A stretch of 15,048 bases of DNA, from assembly GCF_937898925.1 (NCBI RefSeq), contig NZ_CALDKF010000060.1:1-15048 (forward strand), written 5' to 3'. The notes under the pieces are model-generated. The model was not told the origin of the DNA, searched no databases, and worked only from the letters and a program-made list of their open reading frames with translations. Shown one piece after another: positions 12,948 through 15,048 of the stretch (positions are counted from its first letter, which is position 1; each line of letters begins with the position of its first letter). Source of the stretch: an uncultured Methanobrevibacter sp. (GTDB lineage Archaea > Methanobacteriota > Methanobacteria > Methanobacteriales > Methanobacteriaceae). The position numbers and the translations under genes were made by a program.

Positions 12948-13358
12948 GATTTGTCATATTTACTTATAACCTCTCAAAAAATAGAAATAATAAATTGAAT
13001 TCTTTTAGACATTCCTCCTTGATTTTTCTTAGCCACTTACAACCTTTTAATGTCTAAAGAATTCTTTTTATTAATAAAATTATTTTAAAATCGAGAGAAA
13101 GAATCAAAAACTTGTGTAAATTAAATTAAGTTTAAATATTAAAATTAACTAATAATTAATTTAGTAACTTATCATTAGTTAAAATTTAATTAAATTATTT
13201 TATTTTATGAAAAAATTGCTGATTAGGTAATTTAATTAAATTTTAATTAATAGTTCAATACTATTTTTAAAAATAAATATAAATCATTAAAAAAAATCTT
13301 TGAAAAAAATCAAGAATTAATAAATAATCAATTACAATTAATGTTTATAGGTGACGAA
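12948..13358. other. dnaK-dnaJ intergenic region
   Basis: No gene is visible in the 486 nt between dnaK and dnaJ. Besides the palindrome and the long stem-loop there is a perfect 9-bp inverted repeat, TTAACTAAT (13145-13153) with ATTAGTTAA (13174-13182). A TATA-like TAAATATAAA (13274-13283) could start dnaJ transcription near 13300, giving a leader of about 55 nt. I found no TAAC-N5-GTTA site here, so dnaJ may not share the operator control of grpE. Confidence 0.45.
12988..13073. other. long stem-loop in the dnaK-dnaJ gap
   Basis: GAATTCTTTTAGACATT (12997-13013) pairs with AATGTCTAAAGAATTC (13049-13064), 16 pairs with one bulged T. After a 2x2 internal loop, seven further pairs join 12988-12994 to 13067-13073. 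The 35-nt loop begins with CCTCC (13014-13018). No tRNA-like fold or coding frame fits. It could be a small RNA, a second terminator, or part of a longer dnaJ leader. Confidence 0.55.
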
Positions 13359-14519
13359 ATGGCAGAGAAGCGTGACTATTATGAAGTTCTCGGAGTGGAC
13401 AAAACCGCTGATGAGAAGGAAATTAAAAAGGCTTATCGTAAATTAGCTAGAAAATACCATCCTGACGTTGTGGAAGAGGATAAGAAAGAGGAAGCTACTG
13501 AAAAGTTCAAGGAAATCAGTGAAGCTTACGCTGTCTTATCTGATGAGGAAAAAAGATCCAGATATGACCAATTCGGTCATGCAGGTATGGAAGGCTTCTC
13601 TAATGAGGATATCTTTAGAAACGTAAACTTTGAAGACATCTTCCAAGGATTTGGAGGAGGTGGAATAGAAGACATCTTCGACTTATTCGGATTTGGCACT
13701 GGCAGATCAAGGTCTCGCAGTTCCGGCCCAAGAAGAGGAAGCGACATTTACACTGAAGTCGAAATCACCTTAGAGGAAGCGGCTAATGGTGCTGATAAGG
13801 AAGTCACTGTAAGACACGATGTATTCTGCCCAGTCTGTGACGGTTCTAAAGCGGAACCTGGAAGTGAAGTTGAAACCTGTCCGGTCTGTGGCGGTACCGG
13901 TCAAAGAAAACAAATCAGACAAAGCTTATTTGGACAAGTCATGAATGTTGTTCAATGTGGCGAATGTAATGGTACCGGTAAGATCATCAAGGAGCCATGT
14001 CACAACTGTAAAGGTAGAGGAACCGTTAAGGAAAGCAAAACCCTCAACATCAAAATCCCAGCAGGTGTTGAAAGCGGAAACCGTTTAAGAGTCTCTGGTG
14101 AAGGTAATGTTGGAGATGTTGGCGGTGGAAATGGAGATCTTTACGTTGAGATTTACATAAAAAGACACGAATACTTCGAAAGAGATGGTGCAAACCTCTA
14201 CTATGAAAAGCAAATCAGTTTCGTCCAAGCAAGTTTAGGTGACACTGTAGACATTCCAACCATCAATGGAGAAGTCGAGCTTAAGATTCCACCTGGAACC
14301 CAAAGCGGAACCACATTCAGATTAAGAGACCAAGGTATGCCTTACATGAGACGTGCAGGAAAAGGTAATCTTTATGTGAACATTACTGTGGTTGTTCCTC
14401 AAAAACTCTCCAAAGAACAGAAAAAACTCTTGATTCAATTTGGAGAAATCAGTGGAGACGAAATAAAAGTCTACAAAAAGGGACTCTTTGACAAGGTCAA
14501 GGATGCCATCAATAACTAA
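13359..14519 (+). CDS. dnaJ: co-chaperone DnaJ (Hsp40, type I)
   Basis: DnaJ delivers substrates to DnaK and stimulates its ATPase. The 386-residue protein has every class I domain. The J domain comes first, with HPD at 34-36. A Gly/Phe-rich linker spans about 80-115 (GFGGGGIEDIFDLFGFGTG). The zinc domain has cysteine pairs at 157/160, 174/177, 200/203 and 214/217. The C-terminal substrate and dimer domains are intact. The first zinc repeat reads CPVCDGSK instead of CXXCXGXG, a mild deviation that leaves the cysteines intact. ATG 13359 lies 4 nt after the SD AGGTGA (13349-13354), so the in-frame ATG at 13341 is rejected. It follows dnaK after a palindromic terminator and is probably transcribed separately. 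Confidence 0.97.
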   Translation: MAEKRDYYEVLGVDKTADEKEIKKAYRKLARKYHPDVVEEDKKEEATEKFKEISEAYAVLSDEEKRSRYDQFGHAGMEGFSNEDIFRNVNFEDIFQGFGGGGIEDIFDLFGFGTGRSRSRSSGPRRGSDIYTEVEITLEEAANGADKEVTVRHDVFCPVCDGSKAEPGSEVETCPVCGGTGQRKQIRQSLFGQVMNVVQCGECNGTGKIIKEPCHNCKGRGTVKESKTLNIKIPAGVESGNRLRVSGEGNVGDVGGGNGDLYVEIYIKRHEYFERDGANLYYEKQISFVQASLGDTVDIPTINGEVELKIPPGTQSGTTFRLRDQGMPYMRRAGKGNLYVNITVVVPQKLSKEQKKLLIQFGEISGDEIKVYKKGLFDKVKDAINN

Positions 14520-14520
14520 A

Positions 14521-14572
14521 CAAGTTAATTAAACAAATTAACTAAACAAATTAACAAAACGAATTAATTATA
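14521..14572. repeat. 13-bp tandem repeat, four degenerate copies, after dnaJ
   Basis: Four 13-bp units begin at 14521, 14534, 14547 and 14560: CAAGTTAATTAAA, CAAATTAACTAAA, CAAATTAACAAAA and CGAATTAATTATA. They start two bases past the dnaJ stop and run into the terminator hairpin. No function is apparent. Confidence 0.75.
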
Positions 14573-14608
14573 GATGTTTAATTTAAACATCTAATTTTCT
14601 TATTTTTT
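14571..14608 (+). terminator. hairpin/T-run terminator of dnaJ
   Basis: TAGATGTTTA (14571-14580) pairs perfectly with TAAACATCTA (14584-14593) across a 3-nt loop. T4 (14595-14598) and T6 (14603-14608) follow, and the T-rich stretch continues to about 14700. This is the clearest terminator in the window. Confidence 0.8.
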
Positions 14609-15038
14609 AAAATTTTATTTTTTCAAATTTTTATCTTATTATTTTCTATTTTTTTTCAATTTTTCTATTTTTACTCTAATTATTATTATCTTATTTTTCG
14701 TAAATTTTTATAAAATTTTACTAAAATTAAAAATTTTTATCCTCTTATGTAGATACTTCCAAATTAAAATAAATAATTTGGAAAATCATTCAATTTAATA
14801 AGAGTTATACATGATTAAAATATAGTTTACATATCTAACTATTATTTTAAATCTACCTTAAATCAATTAAGTTAAATGAAAAATTTTAGTGAAAAATCGT
14901 CATGTAAAAATTTAAGATTTTCATCCAGAATCATGTCAAATATTAATAATTATAAAAAACAAATAGAGTATAGTAAAAATTCAATAGGCAAGATTATGAT
15001 GTACAGTATAAAAATGCGATGCTCAAAGGGAGGTCCCC
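14609..15038. other. intergenic region before the right-edge gene
   Basis: No gene is visible. The left part is T-rich. TTCCAAATTA (14757-14766) and TAATTTGGAA (14774-14783) make a perfect 10-bp stem with a 7-nt loop. GTAAATTTTTATAAAATTTTAC around 14700-14721 is an imperfect palindrome. TTATAAAA (14950-14957) and GTATAAAAA (15006-15014) are candidate TATA elements for the gene at 15039. Confidence 0.4.
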
Positions 15039-15048
15039 ATGAAGAAGG
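15039..15048 (+). CDS. start of an unidentified gene, cut by the window edge
   Basis: ATG AAG AAG is preceded by a strong SD, GGGAGGT (15028-15034), at a spacing of 4 nt. Only MKK is visible, so nothing can be said about the product. The region around the SD, GGGAGGTCCCC, is far richer in G and C than its surroundings. Confidence 0.6.

Noticed and set aside
12978..13021. Minus-strand AAGGAGGAATG that looks like an SD with start codon
   Set aside because: The SD is 1 nt from the ATG and the frame closes after 12 codons.
13145..13182. TAAC and GTTA half-sites upstream of dnaJ
   Set aside because: The spacings (N28, or N9 from 13165) do not match N5, so I did not call an operator.

Overview
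The window looks like chromosomal DNA of a methanogenic archaeon of the order Methanobacteriales, most likely Methanobrevibacter or a close relative. The DNA is very AT-rich, promoters are of archaeal BRE/TATA type, and most start codons follow a GGTGA- or GGAGG-type Shine-Dalgarno (SD) sequence. The gene set also fits: an archaeal-type GatB, HypF and LarB for nickel enzymes, a HisE, and a GrpE-DnaK-DnaJ set of bacterial type. The genus is inference from composition and protein character.

Left part (1-4000, plus strand): an 11-bp tandem repeat tract leads into a radical SAM protein of the biotin-synthase-related group. A well-formed TATA promoter follows, then gatB (tRNA-dependent amidotransferase subunit), a CBS-pair/ParB-like fusion protein and hisE. 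These three are closely spaced and end at a hairpin with a T-run.

Middle part (4057-8867): a GNAT acetyltransferase and larB (nickel-pincer cofactor synthesis) lie on the minus strand. larB is divergent from hypF (cyanide-ligand synthesis for [NiFe] hydrogenases), so two nickel-site maturation genes share one upstream region. hypF converges on a minus-strand nitroreductase across an (AAT)11 microsatellite.

Right part (9027-15048): this is a heat-shock locus. A winged-helix regulator on the minus strand is divergent from grpE, dnaK and dnaJ. The 614-bp gap between regulator and grpE holds three copies of TAAC-N5-GTTA, spaced 34 and 35 bp, at two back-to-back TATA elements. The core equals the CTAAC-N5-GTTAG site that I recall being reported for the Archaeoglobus heat-shock regulator HSR1, so I read it as an autoregulated chaperone switch. 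The rightward promoter would give grpE a leader of about 420 nt with no ATG before 10122, few Gs and several perfect inverted repeats. dnaK ends in a near-perfect 46-bp palindrome with a T-run, so dnaJ probably has its own promoter. dnaJ ends in a strong hairpin/T-run terminator, and a new gene begins at the right edge.

I see no CRISPR array, insertion sequence, tRNA or rRNA. The most novel material is the operator array and the structured grpE leader.
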